Source: Bacteroidota bacterium
GTDB lineage: Bacteria > Bacteroidota > Bacteroidia > Bacteroidales > JAAUTT01
Direction: 5' to 3'
Assembly (NCBI GenBank): GCA_023429135.1
Contig: JAEYWD010000057.1
Location: 111,046 to 175,045 of the forward strand
Length of the DNA stretch: 64,000 nucleotides
Shown: piece by piece, positions 43,855-53,348 of the stretch
Layout: each line of letters opens with the position of its first letter
How positions within the stretch are numbered: the first letter of the stretch is position 1
The notes under the pieces: generated by a model
The model's input: the letters and a program-made list of their open reading frames with translations, nothing else
Database searches by the model: none
What the model was told of the DNA's origin: nothing
Position numbers and translations under genes: made by a program

Positions 43855-46275
43855 ATGTTTAAAAACTTCCTGAAAATTGCTTACCGGAATATTATCCGTC
43901 ACAAATCGTATGCTTTTATCAACATTATGGGGCTTTCCATCGGGTTGGCGTGTACCATTTTAATAGGCATCTATGTAGTGAATGAACTTAGCTTCGATAA
44001 ATTCCACAGTAAATCTGACAGAATTTACAGGGTTTATATCGATGGAAAAATGGGTTCGAACAAATTTTTAGGTCCAAGCACTCCGGCTCCCATGGCCGCA
44101 GCCCTGATGCAGGATTACCCGGAAGTTGAATCGGCAGCCCGGTTGTTTAAGCAAAATAACAGAAATGTCAGGTATCAGGACAAATCATTCTATGAGGATA
44201 ATTTCTTCTATGCCGATTCCAACATCTTCGACGTTCTGTCCTTTGAGTTTGTAGCAGGCAATAAAAAAGCACTGATGCAGCCAAAGACTGTTATAATAAC
44301 CCAGAAAACAGCCAAAAAATATTTTGGAGAATCCGATCCGATTGGCCAAAGCCTGAGAATTATGAACAGCGACAGCATGTATCTGGAAGTTACTGGTGTA
44401 GTAAAGGAATTCCCCTCAACAAGCCACATGCATTTCGATTTTATAGCTTCCATGTCGTCATTCCCATACGCCCGAAACACACAATGGGTTAGCAACAGCT
44501 TTTACACTTATCTTACGCTTAAACCAGATATCGACCAATCGGTGCTCGAAAACAAAATTCCAGAAATGGTTAAAAAGTACATTGGTCCTCAAATAGCCAT
44601 GTATTTGAATATAAGTTTCGAAGATCTTATCAAATCTGGTTCACATTTAACATATCATCTTCAGAAAATGACCGATATTCATCTTAATTCCAACATGGAT
44701 TTTGAGATCGAACCAAACGGAAATATGACTTATGTTTACATTTTCATCATTATTGCAGTCTTTATTCTGCTAAATGCCTGTATCAATTTTACAAATCTCT
44801 CCACAGCAAGATCAGCAGGACGAGCAAAAGAGGTTGGTCTGCGAAAGGTTTTCGGCGGTGAACGCTCCTCTCTTATAGTTCAATTCCTTTCCGAGTCGGT
44901 ATTTATCAGCATTTTTGCGGTTATGATTGCGCTTGCGCTAGTAAAAATAGCGCTTCCCCACTTCAGTAATCTGGTAAATCAAACCATGAACATCTCGACG
45001 CTGCAGATAATTATAATTAGTCCTGTTTTAATTGCATTTGCCATATTAACAGGTATTGTTGCAGGTGGTTATCCGGCATTTTATCTTTCGGGCTTCGTGC
45101 CTTCCGAGGTATTGAAAGGTAAATTAAACAAAGGATCGGGAAATGCAACGCTGCGTTCGGTTCTGGTAGTTTGTCAGTTTACCATATCCATTTTCATTCT
45201 TCTTGGGACATTTATTGTTTCTCAGCAGTTAAAATTTATGCAGGATAAAAACCTGGGCTTTGACAAAGAAAAAGTGGTGGTAATTGAACGAACTGACCCC
45301 ATAAGAAAAGACGTTAAAGTTTTCATGGAAGAACTGAAAAGCCTTCCTGGTATTGAAGAAGTAAGTCTTTCAGCGGGAATTCCCAGCCGTGGAATGAACC
45401 ACAACGGCTATCTGCCCGAGGGAACACAAACCAACGAACCATTGCTTTTTGCAGTGTATTCGGTCGACCAGGATTATGCCAAAGCCATGGGAATAAAAAT
45501 GGTCCAGGGAAGATTTTTCTCAAACGAATATCCTTCCGACTCAATCTCGATAGTAATTAACGAGTCGGCAGCCCGGTACCTGGGTTATGACAATCCGATT
45601 GGAAAAAGAATGATTCAGCCGGGGGAAGAAAAAGACCGTATAGCCTACACCATCGTTGGAGTAATGAAAGATTTTCATTTTGAATCGCTTCACAAACCTG
45701 TAAACCCAATGGTATTATTCCTGAACAGGCAATATTACGATGGTTATATAAATGTAAGGTTAAGCGCGGGCGACCATCAGATAACACTGCAGCAGGTTGA
45801 ACAAACATGGAAAAAGTTTTCGGCAAATGCTCCCATTCAGGATTTCTATTTCGGAGAGGAATTTCAAACCCTTTACAAGTCGGAATACCAGACACGAAAA
45901 CTGCTGTCGTTTTTTTCTGTCCTGGCAATTTTTATTGCGGTACTTGGGCTGTTTGGACTTGTATCTTTCATGGCCGAACGCAGAACCCGTGAAATAGGAT
46001 TAAGAAAAGTGCTTGGAGCATCGGTAACGCGCCTGGTTATCCTCCTATCGAAAGATGTCACCTACCTGGTTCTGATTTCCTCAGTTATCGCATCGATGGC
46101 AATATGGTACGGTGGTGAAAAATGGCTGCAGCAATTTGCATACAGGATAGGGATAAGTCCATGGATGATAATTTCAGGCTCACTCATATCAATAATTATT
46201 GCATGGGTTACAGTTAGTTACCAAGCCATTAAAGCTGCAACAAAAAACCCTGCCGATTCGCTACGCTTCGAATAG
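43855..46275 (+). CDS. FtsX/MacB-type ABC transporter permease, orphan
   Basis: The 806-residue double-FtsX permease has an N-terminal TM helix after FKNFLKIAYRNIIRHKSYAFINIMGLSIGLACTILI. A periplasmic MacB core domain (about 45-285), three TM helices, a second periplasmic domain and three C-terminal TM helices ending in PADSLRFE follow. Conserved coupling helices read EVGLRKVFGGERSSLIVQFLSESV and EIGLRKVLGASVTRLV. No ATPase gene is adjacent, so it must use one encoded elsewhere, possibly that at 59271. The substrate is unknown; relatives export lipoproteins, peptides or macrolides. hydF follows 41 bases later. Confidence 0.92.
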   Translation: MFKNFLKIAYRNIIRHKSYAFINIMGLSIGLACTILIGIYVVNELSFDKFHSKSDRIYRVYIDGKMGSNKFLGPSTPAPMAAALMQDYPEVESAARLFKQNNRNVRYQDKSFYEDNFFYADSNIFDVLSFEFVAGNKKALMQPKTVIITQKTAKKYFGESDPIGQSLRIMNSDSMYLEVTGVVKEFPSTSHMHFDFIASMSSFPYARNTQWVSNSFYTYLTLKPDIDQSVLENKIPEMVKKYIGPQIAMYLNISFEDLIKSGSHLTYHLQKMTDIHLNSNMDFEIEPNGNMTYVYIFIIIAVFILLNACINFTNLSTARSAGRAKEVGLRKVFGGERSSLIVQFLSESVFISIFAVMIALALVKIALPHFSNLVNQTMNISTLQIIIISPVLIAFAILTGIVAGGYPAFYLSGFVPSEVLKGKLNKGSGNATLRSVLVVCQFTISIFILLGTFIVSQQLKFMQDKNLGFDKEKVVVIERTDPIRKDVKVFMEELKSLPGIEEVSLSAGIPSRGMNHNGYLPEGTQTNEPLLFAVYSVDQDYAKAMGIKMVQGRFFSNEYPSDSISIVINESAARYLGYDNPIGKRMIQPGEEKDRIAYTIVGVMKDFHFESLHKPVNPMVLFLNRQYYDGYINVRLSAGDHQITLQQVEQTWKKFSANAPIQDFYFGEEFQTLYKSEYQTRKLLSFFSVLAIFIAVLGLFGLVSFMAERRTREIGLRKVLGASVTRLVILLSKDVTYLVLISSVIASMAIWYGGEKWLQQFAYRIGISPWMIISGSLISIIIAWVTVSYQAIKAATKNPADSLRFE

Positions 46276-46316
46276 GCTTTTAGAAAGAATTTTACGACCT
46301 TTACTTTTTTGCAAAC

Positions 46317-47525
46317 ATGAGTAAAGGAAAGGATACAAAACCTCACATCGGTATTTTTGGCCGCCGCAACAATGGTAAAAGCTCTTTGATCAATGCATTA
46401 ACAGGTCAGGACGTTGCCATTGTTTCGGAAGTTGCCGGAACAACTACCGACCCGGTAAAAAAATCGACTGAAATAGCCGGTATTGGACCTGTAATTCTCG
46501 TAGATACGGCAGGCATAGACGATACCGGAGAACTTGGAAAGAAACGTGTCGACAAAACGCTGCATACCCTCTCCACGCTCGATGCTGCAATACTTGTTAT
46601 TACCGGAAATACGTTTGGCGAATCGGAAGAATCTCTCATTTCACTCCTCAAAAAATACGATATACCTTTTCTTATAGTTCATAACAAGGCCGACCAGATT
46701 CCTCTTTCGTCAGGGTTAAAAGAGAAACTAAGCAATTTCCATGTTATAGATTTCAGCAGTTTTCAGCCCGAAAACGAGAAAATCACTGAGCTCCTTGTGC
46801 GAATAATACCTGAAACCATTTACCGTAGCCGCTCATTAATTGGAGATATTATACAACAGGGAGATCTGGTTCTGCTTATCACTCCGGTAGACACCGAAGC
46901 GCCCGAAGGCCGGATGATTCTGCCTCAGGTGCAGGTAATCCGCGATGTTCTCGACAACAGTTGTATTGTTGTTGTTGCCAAAGAAACGGAAGTAGAAAAT
47001 CTGATTAAAACATTGAATCCTCGACCTGTGCTGGCCATAACTGACAGTCAGGTTTTTGCCAAAGCCAATGCCCTCATTCCTCCGAACATCGCACTTACAA
47101 GTTTCAGTATAATTCTTGCCCGCAGTAAGGGAAATTTTGCCAAATACATGGAAGGGACACCCCGAATTGAGGAGCTGAAAGATGGTGACAGGGTTCTGAT
47201 TATGGAATCGTGTACCCATCATGTTACCTGCGACGATATTGGCAGGGTAAAGTTACCCAGGTGGTTGCTGAACTATACAGGAAAAAAGCTGGAGTTTGAC
47301 ATTGTTTCGGGAACCGATTTACCCTCCCGGCCAATAGATTCTTACAGCCTTGTGGTTCAATGCGGAGGATGTATGTTTACCCGCAAACAATTGCTTAATC
47401 GACTCAAACCTTATATCGAAGCCGGCATTCCTGTTTCCAACTATGGAATGACAATTGCATGGATACATGGCATTTACAAGAGAGCTATTGCTCCCTTTGT
47501 TAAATCGGAAATACCAAACCATTAG
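46317..47525 (+). CDS. hydF: [FeFe]-hydrogenase H-cluster maturation GTPase HydF
   Basis: HydF is the scaffold that receives the 2Fe subcluster precursor and passes it to HydA. The 402-residue protein has a GTPase domain (about 8-175) with P-loop GRRNNGKSS, switch EVAGTTTDPV, DTAGIDD and NKAD, then a dimerisation domain and a C-terminal FeS-binding domain. In that domain CTH is followed after 46 residues by QCGGC. The common pattern is CxH-x(46-53)-HCxxC, so the second histidine is glutamine here. hydE starts 3 bases after the stop. hydG and hydA are not in the window. Confidence 0.96.
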   Translation: MSKGKDTKPHIGIFGRRNNGKSSLINALTGQDVAIVSEVAGTTTDPVKKSTEIAGIGPVILVDTAGIDDTGELGKKRVDKTLHTLSTLDAAILVITGNTFGESEESLISLLKKYDIPFLIVHNKADQIPLSSGLKEKLSNFHVIDFSSFQPENEKITELLVRIIPETIYRSRSLIGDIIQQGDLVLLITPVDTEAPEGRMILPQVQVIRDVLDNSCIVVVAKETEVENLIKTLNPRPVLAITDSQVFAKANALIPPNIALTSFSIILARSKGNFAKYMEGTPRIEELKDGDRVLIMESCTHHVTCDDIGRVKLPRWLLNYTGKKLEFDIVSGTDLPSRPIDSYSLVVQCGGCMFTRKQLLNRLKPYIEAGIPVSNYGMTIAWIHGIYKRAIAPFVKSEIPNH

Positions 47526-47528
47526 GCA

Positions 47529-48614
47529 ATGATTGAACAGCTCCTGAATAAAGATGATTTAACACTTGAGGATATCGCAGCTCTGCTTTCGGCGTATGGC
47601 GGGGACAAGCAACTTCTTTTTGCAAAATCGGCCGCCGTTAAAGAAGAGTATGTTCAAAAGAAAGTGTACTTCAGAGGGCTGATTGAGTTTTCGAATATTT
47701 GTCGGAAAGATTGCTTATACTGTGGAATCAGAAAGAGCAATGCAAATGTTAACCGCTACAATGTTTCGGACAATGAAATTCTGGAAGCGGTGGATTTTGC
47801 GCTCAAAAGCAAATTTGCATCGGTTGTTCTTCAGAGCGGAGAGCTCGAAAATACAGCTTTTGTCGACAGGGTTGAAAACCTTTTAGAGAAAATAAGCGAG
47901 CAAACCAAGGGAAAAATCAGGGTTACGCTTTCACTTGGCGAACAATCCGAAGAAACTTACAAACGTTGGTTCAACGCCGGCGCACAACGCTATCTTCTGC
48001 GAATAGAAACTTCGAATGCCGATCTATACAAGAAACTCCATCCGGATGACTCGCTACATAGTTTTGAGCATAGACTTTCGTGCCTCAAAACGTTGAAAAA
48101 TATTGGCTATCAAACCGGAACTGGAGTTATGATTGGATTGCCATTTCAAACAACGGAAGATTTGGCAAACGATCTTCTCTTCTTTAAGGAAACAGGAATT
48201 GATATGATTGGCATGGGTCCATACATTGAACATGAAGAAACTCCATTGTATGGATTCCGCCATGAACTGCTACCCCTGAAAGAACGGTTCGAACTCAGTC
48301 TGAAGATGATTGCCGTTTTAAGAATATTGATGAAAAATATAAACATTGCTGCTACTACAGCCTTGCAGGCCATTGATAAAATGGGGCGTGAAAAAGCTTT
48401 AAAGATAGGCGCCAATGTAATTATGCCCAATATTACACCAGGAATTTATCGCAATAATTACCTCCTATACCAAAACAAGCCCTGTACCGACGAAAACGCC
48501 GACGATTGCAGCCAGTGCCTGGAAGCAAGAGTTCAGATGTCGGGTGATGAGGTGGCATGGGACGAATGGGGAGATTCAAAGCATTTTCTGCAAAGGGGGA
48601 ATAGTCGTAAGTAG
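47529..48614 (+). CDS. hydE: [FeFe]-hydrogenase H-cluster radical SAM maturase HydE
   Basis: The 361-residue radical SAM enzyme contributes to assembly of the 2Fe subcluster. The SAM cluster motif CxxxCxxC is present as CRKDCLYC, followed by VLQSGE and RIETSNADLYKKLHPD. The C-terminal accessory-cluster cysteines are spaced Cx7CxxC (CTDENADDCSQC), as in the well-studied Thermotoga enzyme. It is coupled to hydF by a 3-base gap. The last codons run into a short iterated sequence, AGTCGTAAGTAG, that also occurs after the TPM operon near 3161, so the extreme C-terminus (SRK) may be accidental. Confidence 0.96.
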   Translation: MIEQLLNKDDLTLEDIAALLSAYGGDKQLLFAKSAAVKEEYVQKKVYFRGLIEFSNICRKDCLYCGIRKSNANVNRYNVSDNEILEAVDFALKSKFASVVLQSGELENTAFVDRVENLLEKISEQTKGKIRVTLSLGEQSEETYKRWFNAGAQRYLLRIETSNADLYKKLHPDDSLHSFEHRLSCLKTLKNIGYQTGTGVMIGLPFQTTEDLANDLLFFKETGIDMIGMGPYIEHEETPLYGFRHELLPLKERFELSLKMIAVLRILMKNINIAATTALQAIDKMGREKALKIGANVIMPNITPGIYRNNYLLYQNKPCTDENADDCSQCLEARVQMSGDEVAWDEWGDSKHFLQRGNSRK

Positions 48615-48721
48615 AGGGGGCCAAAAAAAATTGGGGTACAATGGATTGAATACAGGTATTTTTGTGTTAAGCGCCGGTAGTTGCGGTCTATTTGGAGCCT
48701 CTATGGTTGATGAGAAAGTTA

Positions 48722-49195
48722 TCACTTACAGTATTCCTGTGCATTGTCGAGCAATTCTTGGTCGAATGGGATGGATTTAAGAGAATCGGCAATTATATCG
48801 TACTCATATAGCTCTTTTTTAGACGGATCGAACACAAAGCGGGCGATGCTAATCTGCCGGTCGGGATAGTTCTCGGCAAGCTGCATTTCGTAATTAGCCG
48901 AATATTCATAAGCTTTTTTATCGGTCGCATCAGGACTTTTTTCCATAACCACAGTTACCGATGTTCCTCCATTTCTTTTAACAGCCTCCAGAAGTCCCTC
49001 GGTGAGTTTTTTATACCGGGGCGAAGATTTAAGGATTTCTTCCGCCAGCGCATCACAAAATCGGGATTTATCAACTGATTCCATTTTTTCGGTGGTTGCA
49101 GAATCGGTATTAGCCGAATCGCTTCCCGGCTTTGAAGGTTGAGAGTTACAGGCAACTAAAACAACTGTCAGGAGTAGGAAAATGTGCTTCATCAT
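48722..49195 (-). CDS. Hypothetical lipoprotein
   Basis: The 157-residue protein begins MMKHIFLLLTVVLVACNSQ, a lipoprotein signal (VVAC-type lipobox, cysteine 16). A Ser/Asp/Thr-rich linker follows, then a domain of about 115 residues with DALAEEILKSSPRYKKLTEGL, TVVMEKSP and a YEYSANYEMQLAENY strand. I do not recognise the family. It lies 7 bases downstream of the DUF202 gene on the same strand, so the two probably share a transcript. Confidence 0.78.
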   Translation of the reverse strand: MMKHIFLLLTVVLVACNSQPSKPGSDSANTDSATTEKMESVDKSRFCDALAEEILKSSPRYKKLTEGLLEAVKRNGGTSVTVVMEKSPDATDKKAYEYSANYEMQLAENYPDRQISIARFVFDPSKKELYEYDIIADSLKSIPFDQELLDNAQEYCK

Positions 49196-49202
49196 TAATT
49201 AA

Positions 49203-49574
49203 TTAAAACGGGAATAAATATACGCCAAGAAATATTGCAGCCAGCAAAACAGCCACAGTTAAAAAAAGATCAAAAAGATATAACGGACGGTAACTTTCAC
49301 TATCAATACGACGAGAGGTAATGCGGAATTTAATGTAAGCAAGTAATGTTGTAAAGGCTCCCAGTAAGATAAGAATAAACCCTGCAAGGGCAGAAAAGCC
49401 GGGCCCGGTTTGTAATGCATTATCAGAAATATGGTAAAAAATTGATATTTGCTTTACAAACATCGCGAACCTCTCCACCACAAAACCAAAAGCCATAATG
49501 CCAATGCTGGTTCTTATCCAGGCGAGGAAAGTCCTTTCGTTGGCCATGTGATCGGAACTGAATTTATTGCTCAT
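49203..49574 (-). CDS. DUF202/YidH-family membrane protein
   Basis: The 123-residue protein has three transmembrane helices. The family signature DHMANERTFLAWIRTSIGIMAFGFVVERF lies before and within the first, followed by FILILLGAFTTLLAYIKFR and a C-terminal helix. The family is widespread and functionally uncharacterised; it is related to the eukaryotic VTC membrane module. A small lipoprotein gene follows. Confidence 0.93.
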   Translation of the reverse strand: MSNKFSSDHMANERTFLAWIRTSIGIMAFGFVVERFAMFVKQISIFYHISDNALQTGPGFSALAGFILILLGAFTTLLAYIKFRITSRRIDSESYRPLYLFDLFLTVAVLLAAIFLGVYLFPF

Positions 49575-49621
49575 TATTCCTGTTATTTCATTCCTTCATT
49601 AACATTATTTTTTATTAAAAA

Positions 49622-49652
49622 AAAGAGCCACAACTTACGGTTATGGCCCTTT
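49622..49652 (-). terminator. Intrinsic terminator after the BON-domain gene
   Basis: AAAGAGCCA (49622-49630) pairs with TGGCCCTTT (49644-49652) with one wobble. On the minus strand it is followed by a long T-run. Confidence 0.75.
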
Positions 49653-49780
49653 ATTAACTCAATTAACTGAAATTTTCTTGCACCTAACTTAATTCACATT
49701 CGTGATTACATTGCAAAAATACGATGCATCTAAAGCAATGCTGTTACAAAATTTCACTATTTAGTTTCAACATTCCACTG

Positions 49781-50080
49781 TCAGGCACCCGATACTTTCA
49801 GAGTCATATCCGGATCTCCCGAATTTGGGCTTGGTACTTCCAAAGGAGCCTTTTCTTCATGTTGGTCCCGGCTCACCTGCAGTTTGTTAACTACTGATTT
49901 AATACCTTCAACATTACGGACAATTTTTTCGGCAGCTTTCTTTTTCTCCTCACTTTCAATGTCTCCCGAGAGAGTTACTATATCATCGTTGATTTCGATG
50001 TGCACTTCCGATTCGAACAGGTCAGGATCCCATTTAAGTTCATCCTGAATTTCTTTAATTTTTTCGATGTACGACTTCAT
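49781..50080 (-). CDS. BON-domain protein
   Basis: The 99-residue protein is a single BON domain (about 10-75) with the pattern ELKWDPDLFESEVHIEINDDIVTLSGDIESEEKKKAAEKIVRNVEGIKSVVNKLQV. A short, poorly structured tail follows. BON domains bind phospholipid surfaces and occur in osmotic-shock proteins such as OsmY. No signal peptide is visible, so it may be cytoplasmic. It lies 30 bases downstream of the DUF748 gene on the same strand. Confidence 0.92.
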   Translation of the reverse strand: MKSYIEKIKEIQDELKWDPDLFESEVHIEINDDIVTLSGDIESEEKKKAAEKIVRNVEGIKSVVNKLQVSRDQHEEKAPLEVPSPNSGDPDMTLKVSGA

Positions 50081-50110
50081 AATATTGATTTTAACCTTAT
50101 TTTTCCGTAA

Positions 50111-52432
50111 CTACTCGCGCCACTGTTTGTAACGTTTCCTCGGATTCTCCTCGTTAAATTCTTCCATTTTCTGATATGCCTTTATCAGATCGTCGGGGAT
50201 ATCTCCTTTGTAAGAGATCTTGTAATACGAAAACCCGTTAAACGGAACGGTATTATCGGTCGAAAGAATTTTTATCTGATTGTCGGTTCCGTTTTCCTTA
50301 AAATACTTCAGAAAAGCTTTTTCGCGTTGCTGAATCAAATTGGCATATTCCTCCTGAATTTGCTTTTTACCCAGATAAACAGCGCACTTTTGCTGAATTG
50401 TAAATAATGACGAGTCTTTAACATATGCATTCAGATACCGGATAAAAGCCGAATCTTTTACCGACATTTTTTCAAGTTCAAGCGAATCCTCTTCATTCAG
50501 CTTACTAATATTGTGCTTTTCCAGAAAATATTTTTTTCTGGCTTCATAAAGCAGAATATGTTCTTTTTCCTTTTCGGTATAAATCATAGGATTGACAGTA
50601 AGAACAGCTTCAGGATTGTCATTCAGAAAATCGGCCATTTGCTCGATAAACTTCTCTTGGTTGGGTAAAAGCTTTGCTGTGCGCATCACCCATTTGATGG
50701 ATAAAGATTTTTCAACCTTGTTCTCGGTATTCCGAACCTCAAAAATATAGGGCGAAGAAGGAGGTTTCAGAAAAATATTCTTCAGCAAATCGTTAAAAAC
50801 GTCGGCTACCTTGAAATTAGGATCTTTCAGGTTCCCCTTTATCGGAATTTTATAATCGATCACATTTCCCCGTTCTCTTACAAACGACATTATCAGTGGC
50901 ATAGGTACCCACTTATTATCCCTTTTCCTAATTTTTTTCGAAACCCGCGGATCGACTACAATAAAGTGATTCTCACTGTTAACCACCGAATTATCAACAT
51001 TCCAGCTACCATGTAACTCAATGGTTCCCCTGTCGAGCGGAAACGATGTGTAGGTTATAAGATAAGGATTAAAAAGCGATGCAGGGATATCCTGCATTTT
51101 GTAGTATAAGTCGAAATACCCGGTATTTTTGGGATTTACGCTTAACGTTGCATTGAACCGGCCGTGCGGTTGAATATCTGAAGTTGCTTTAATGGTAATT
51201 TTCGTTCTGTCTTTATCGATAGAATCGGCTGTAATGGAAAAAGGACTGAAAGCCATCGAAAACTTTTCGGTTAACGAATAATCGTTAAAGCGCATATTAG
51301 CTTCCACAATGGCAAACCGGTTAATTTTAAAATAATCTTCTTTAAAAGTTTCCGAGAGCATTTTAATATAATCGGCAAGCTCCAGAACCAGGTTAAACTT
51401 TTCGGGCTGAGACTTCACCGAATCTATTTTTTCGCCCTTCTCGCCAAACATCCGCTGGATATTGTCGAGTTTGTCGTAACGCTCGTACTTCATTACCGGT
51501 TTTACAAGCATAATGGTATCGAACACCCTCACCCCCTTTTGAAGGTTCATTTCCTGAATTTTAATTACAAGCTTATCAAAGGAAAAATAATCTTCCTCCT
51601 GACTTCTTCCGAAATGAAAATTACTTATCGCCAGCCTTCCTTTACTGGACATACTCATGGAGTCGGTGAGATTGCCGGCGCTTTGCAAGTTTGCATCGAG
51701 AGTTGCTCGCAATTTACCGTAATTAGCCATTTCGAGCATATACTGCTCAACAATCTTCAAATCGAATTTATCAACAACAATTCCTGCCCGGTAGTCCTGT
51801 GTTTTAACATTGAAGGTGAAATCGCCATTAATGCTGCCACTCCCAGGTCCCGACAGGAATGAATATTTACCGCTAACCGTGTCCACATCCCAGGTTTTAC
51901 CTTCGCTGTCGAAGTTCACTTGTTTAATAAAGTAATTTATGGGTGCCTGTTTTTCGATGTAATGAAACTCTCCGTTGCGCATCCGTAAATCTTTAATGCT
52001 GAAGCGTACTGCTGTTGTATCTGCTTTTGGAGCAGTATCGGAACTGGCAAACTTCTCCAGCATATCGCTGAAATTGAATTTATCGCCATCCTGAACAATG
52101 CGTGCTTTAGGACTTTCGAGCTTAAAATGGCTGATCTCATAAGTTTTAGAAAGCAGCTTACGAAGCGTTACATTTACGGTAATGCCTCCTGCCGAAAAAA
52201 AGATGTTATCATTATTTTTTTCAAAAACCTTTAAGTTACTGATATGCATATAACCTGTAAGCGGATTGAGATAAATCCAACCCACTTCGATTTGTCGCCC
52301 GGTAAATTTCTCATCATATTTCTCCACCATATATTTAGCCAAAGGTGAAGCTACAAGTACAAGAATCACTATCAGGGAAACAATAGCAACTCCGGTAATA
52401 ATCAATATTTTTTTTGCTCTTCTACGGGCCAT
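50111..52432 (-). CDS. DUF748/AsmA-like envelope protein
   Basis: The 773-residue protein has an N-terminal transmembrane helix (about 10-30) followed by a very long beta-rich domain, starting with VGWIYLNPLTGYMHISNLKVFE, typical of the AsmA-like bridge proteins. Further DUF748 segments include FSIKDLRMRNGEFHYIE and FNATLSVNPKNTGYFDLYYKMQDIPASLFNPYL. A C-terminal OmpA-like segment (NQEKFIEQMADFLNDNPEAVLTVNP) and a helical tail complete it. AsmA-like proteins are thought to move or organise lipids between membranes. It is probably transcribed with the BON gene. The methyltransferase upstream ends 64 bases before its start. Confidence 0.88.
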   Translation of the reverse strand: MARRRAKKILIITGVAIVSLIVILVLVASPLAKYMVEKYDEKFTGRQIEVGWIYLNPLTGYMHISNLKVFEKNNDNIFFSAGGITVNVTLRKLLSKTYEISHFKLESPKARIVQDGDKFNFSDMLEKFASSDTAPKADTTAVRFSIKDLRMRNGEFHYIEKQAPINYFIKQVNFDSEGKTWDVDTVSGKYSFLSGPGSGSINGDFTFNVKTQDYRAGIVVDKFDLKIVEQYMLEMANYGKLRATLDANLQSAGNLTDSMSMSSKGRLAISNFHFGRSQEEDYFSFDKLVIKIQEMNLQKGVRVFDTIMLVKPVMKYERYDKLDNIQRMFGEKGEKIDSVKSQPEKFNLVLELADYIKMLSETFKEDYFKINRFAIVEANMRFNDYSLTEKFSMAFSPFSITADSIDKDRTKITIKATSDIQPHGRFNATLSVNPKNTGYFDLYYKMQDIPASLFNPYLITYTSFPLDRGTIELHGSWNVDNSVVNSENHFIVVDPRVSKKIRKRDNKWVPMPLIMSFVRERGNVIDYKIPIKGNLKDPNFKVADVFNDLLKNIFLKPPSSPYIFEVRNTENKVEKSLSIKWVMRTAKLLPNQEKFIEQMADFLNDNPEAVLTVNPMIYTEKEKEHILLYEARKKYFLEKHNISKLNEEDSLELEKMSVKDSAFIRYLNAYVKDSSLFTIQQKCAVYLGKKQIQEEYANLIQQREKAFLKYFKENGTDNQIKILSTDNTVPFNGFSYYKISYKGDIPDDLIKAYQKMEEFNEENPRKRYKQWRE

Positions 52433-52496
52433 AAAATCTCTTAAACTGATGCTAACTACAAAGATCCGACAGTTTGAGAATTAAAGGCTTATACTT

Positions 52497-53348
52497 CTAA
52501 AGGAAATTGTTGTAAAATTCACACATTTGTTGTTCACCGTGAACTCCTGCCAATCGTAACTGATCCATATTCAGAAAAGGAATACCAATCAAATAGGAAA
52601 TATTCAAACCAAACCTGTTACTGATCTTACCCGACTTCCAGGAGTAATTACCGGCACCTGAATTCATGGCAATTTTCAATAATTCACCGGGTTTATACAG
52701 GTTACAAATGGAAACAACCCCATCCCAGACGGTTCCGATAGGAATAAGCGGAATAAGGTATGTGAAGAATAGCCGTGACCAGCGGAAGGGTGCAATAAAG
52801 GGAGTGAACAACACAATGGCCAACGGGTGAAACAGAACTATCAGCAAAACCATCAGGATATTTTTATCGCCACCATCGAAAATGGCAATGCCCTCTCCCG
52901 CCACGGTAGTGCTACGTATTATTTTTTGTACCCCAGCCTCATCAAAATGATGGATACCGGAGAAAATGGTTCTGAACCCTTTCAGGTGGTCAGGAACATT
53001 TGAGGCATCAACAGGATCAGGTTCATAGGTGATAGAATAAGTTTTTTGTTTGGAAAGATAGTGCCAGGTTTTGTTCCGGGGAACAATGTCGGTGAGGACA
53101 AATTCTATCCTTTGTTTGTACTTCTCATGAATTGAAAGGCTTATATTTTTAATTGCCCCTCCGCTTCCGGAGCAGAGATCGATAACCCGCCGGGACATAC
53201 ATTTCTGCAAAGCATTCCAAAGCAATGTAACTACAGGTTGATAAAGATCGAATGTTTGAAACAGAAATCTCAGGTAATCGGTCATTCCATCCTTTACAGC
53301 TTTAGGAAACCAGGACTGGTCCTCAAGTTCAAGCTTCCTGAAGTTCAT
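52497..53348 (-). CDS. SAM-dependent methyltransferase-like protein with membrane segment
   Basis: The 283-residue protein has a class I methyltransferase core. SAM motif I is VIDLCSGSGGAIKNI and an acidic strand is FVLTDIVPRN. In the middle (about 160-205) is a strongly hydrophobic stretch (ILMVLLIVLFHPLAIVLFTPFI, then LIPLIPIG), unusual for a soluble methyltransferase and suggesting membrane attachment near a lipid substrate. The start overlaps the flavin monooxygenase stop by 20 bases, so translation is coupled. It is the last gene of the type III PKS run. O- versus C-methylation cannot be told from sequence. Confidence 0.75.
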   Translation of the reverse strand: MNFRKLELEDQSWFPKAVKDGMTDYLRFLFQTFDLYQPVVTLLWNALQKCMSRRVIDLCSGSGGAIKNISLSIHEKYKQRIEFVLTDIVPRNKTWHYLSKQKTYSITYEPDPVDASNVPDHLKGFRTIFSGIHHFDEAGVQKIIRSTTVAGEGIAIFDGGDKNILMVLLIVLFHPLAIVLFTPFIAPFRWSRLFFTYLIPLIPIGTVWDGVVSICNLYKPGELLKIAMNSGAGNYSWKSGKISNRFGLNISYLIGIPFLNMDQLRLAGVHGEQQMCEFYNNFL

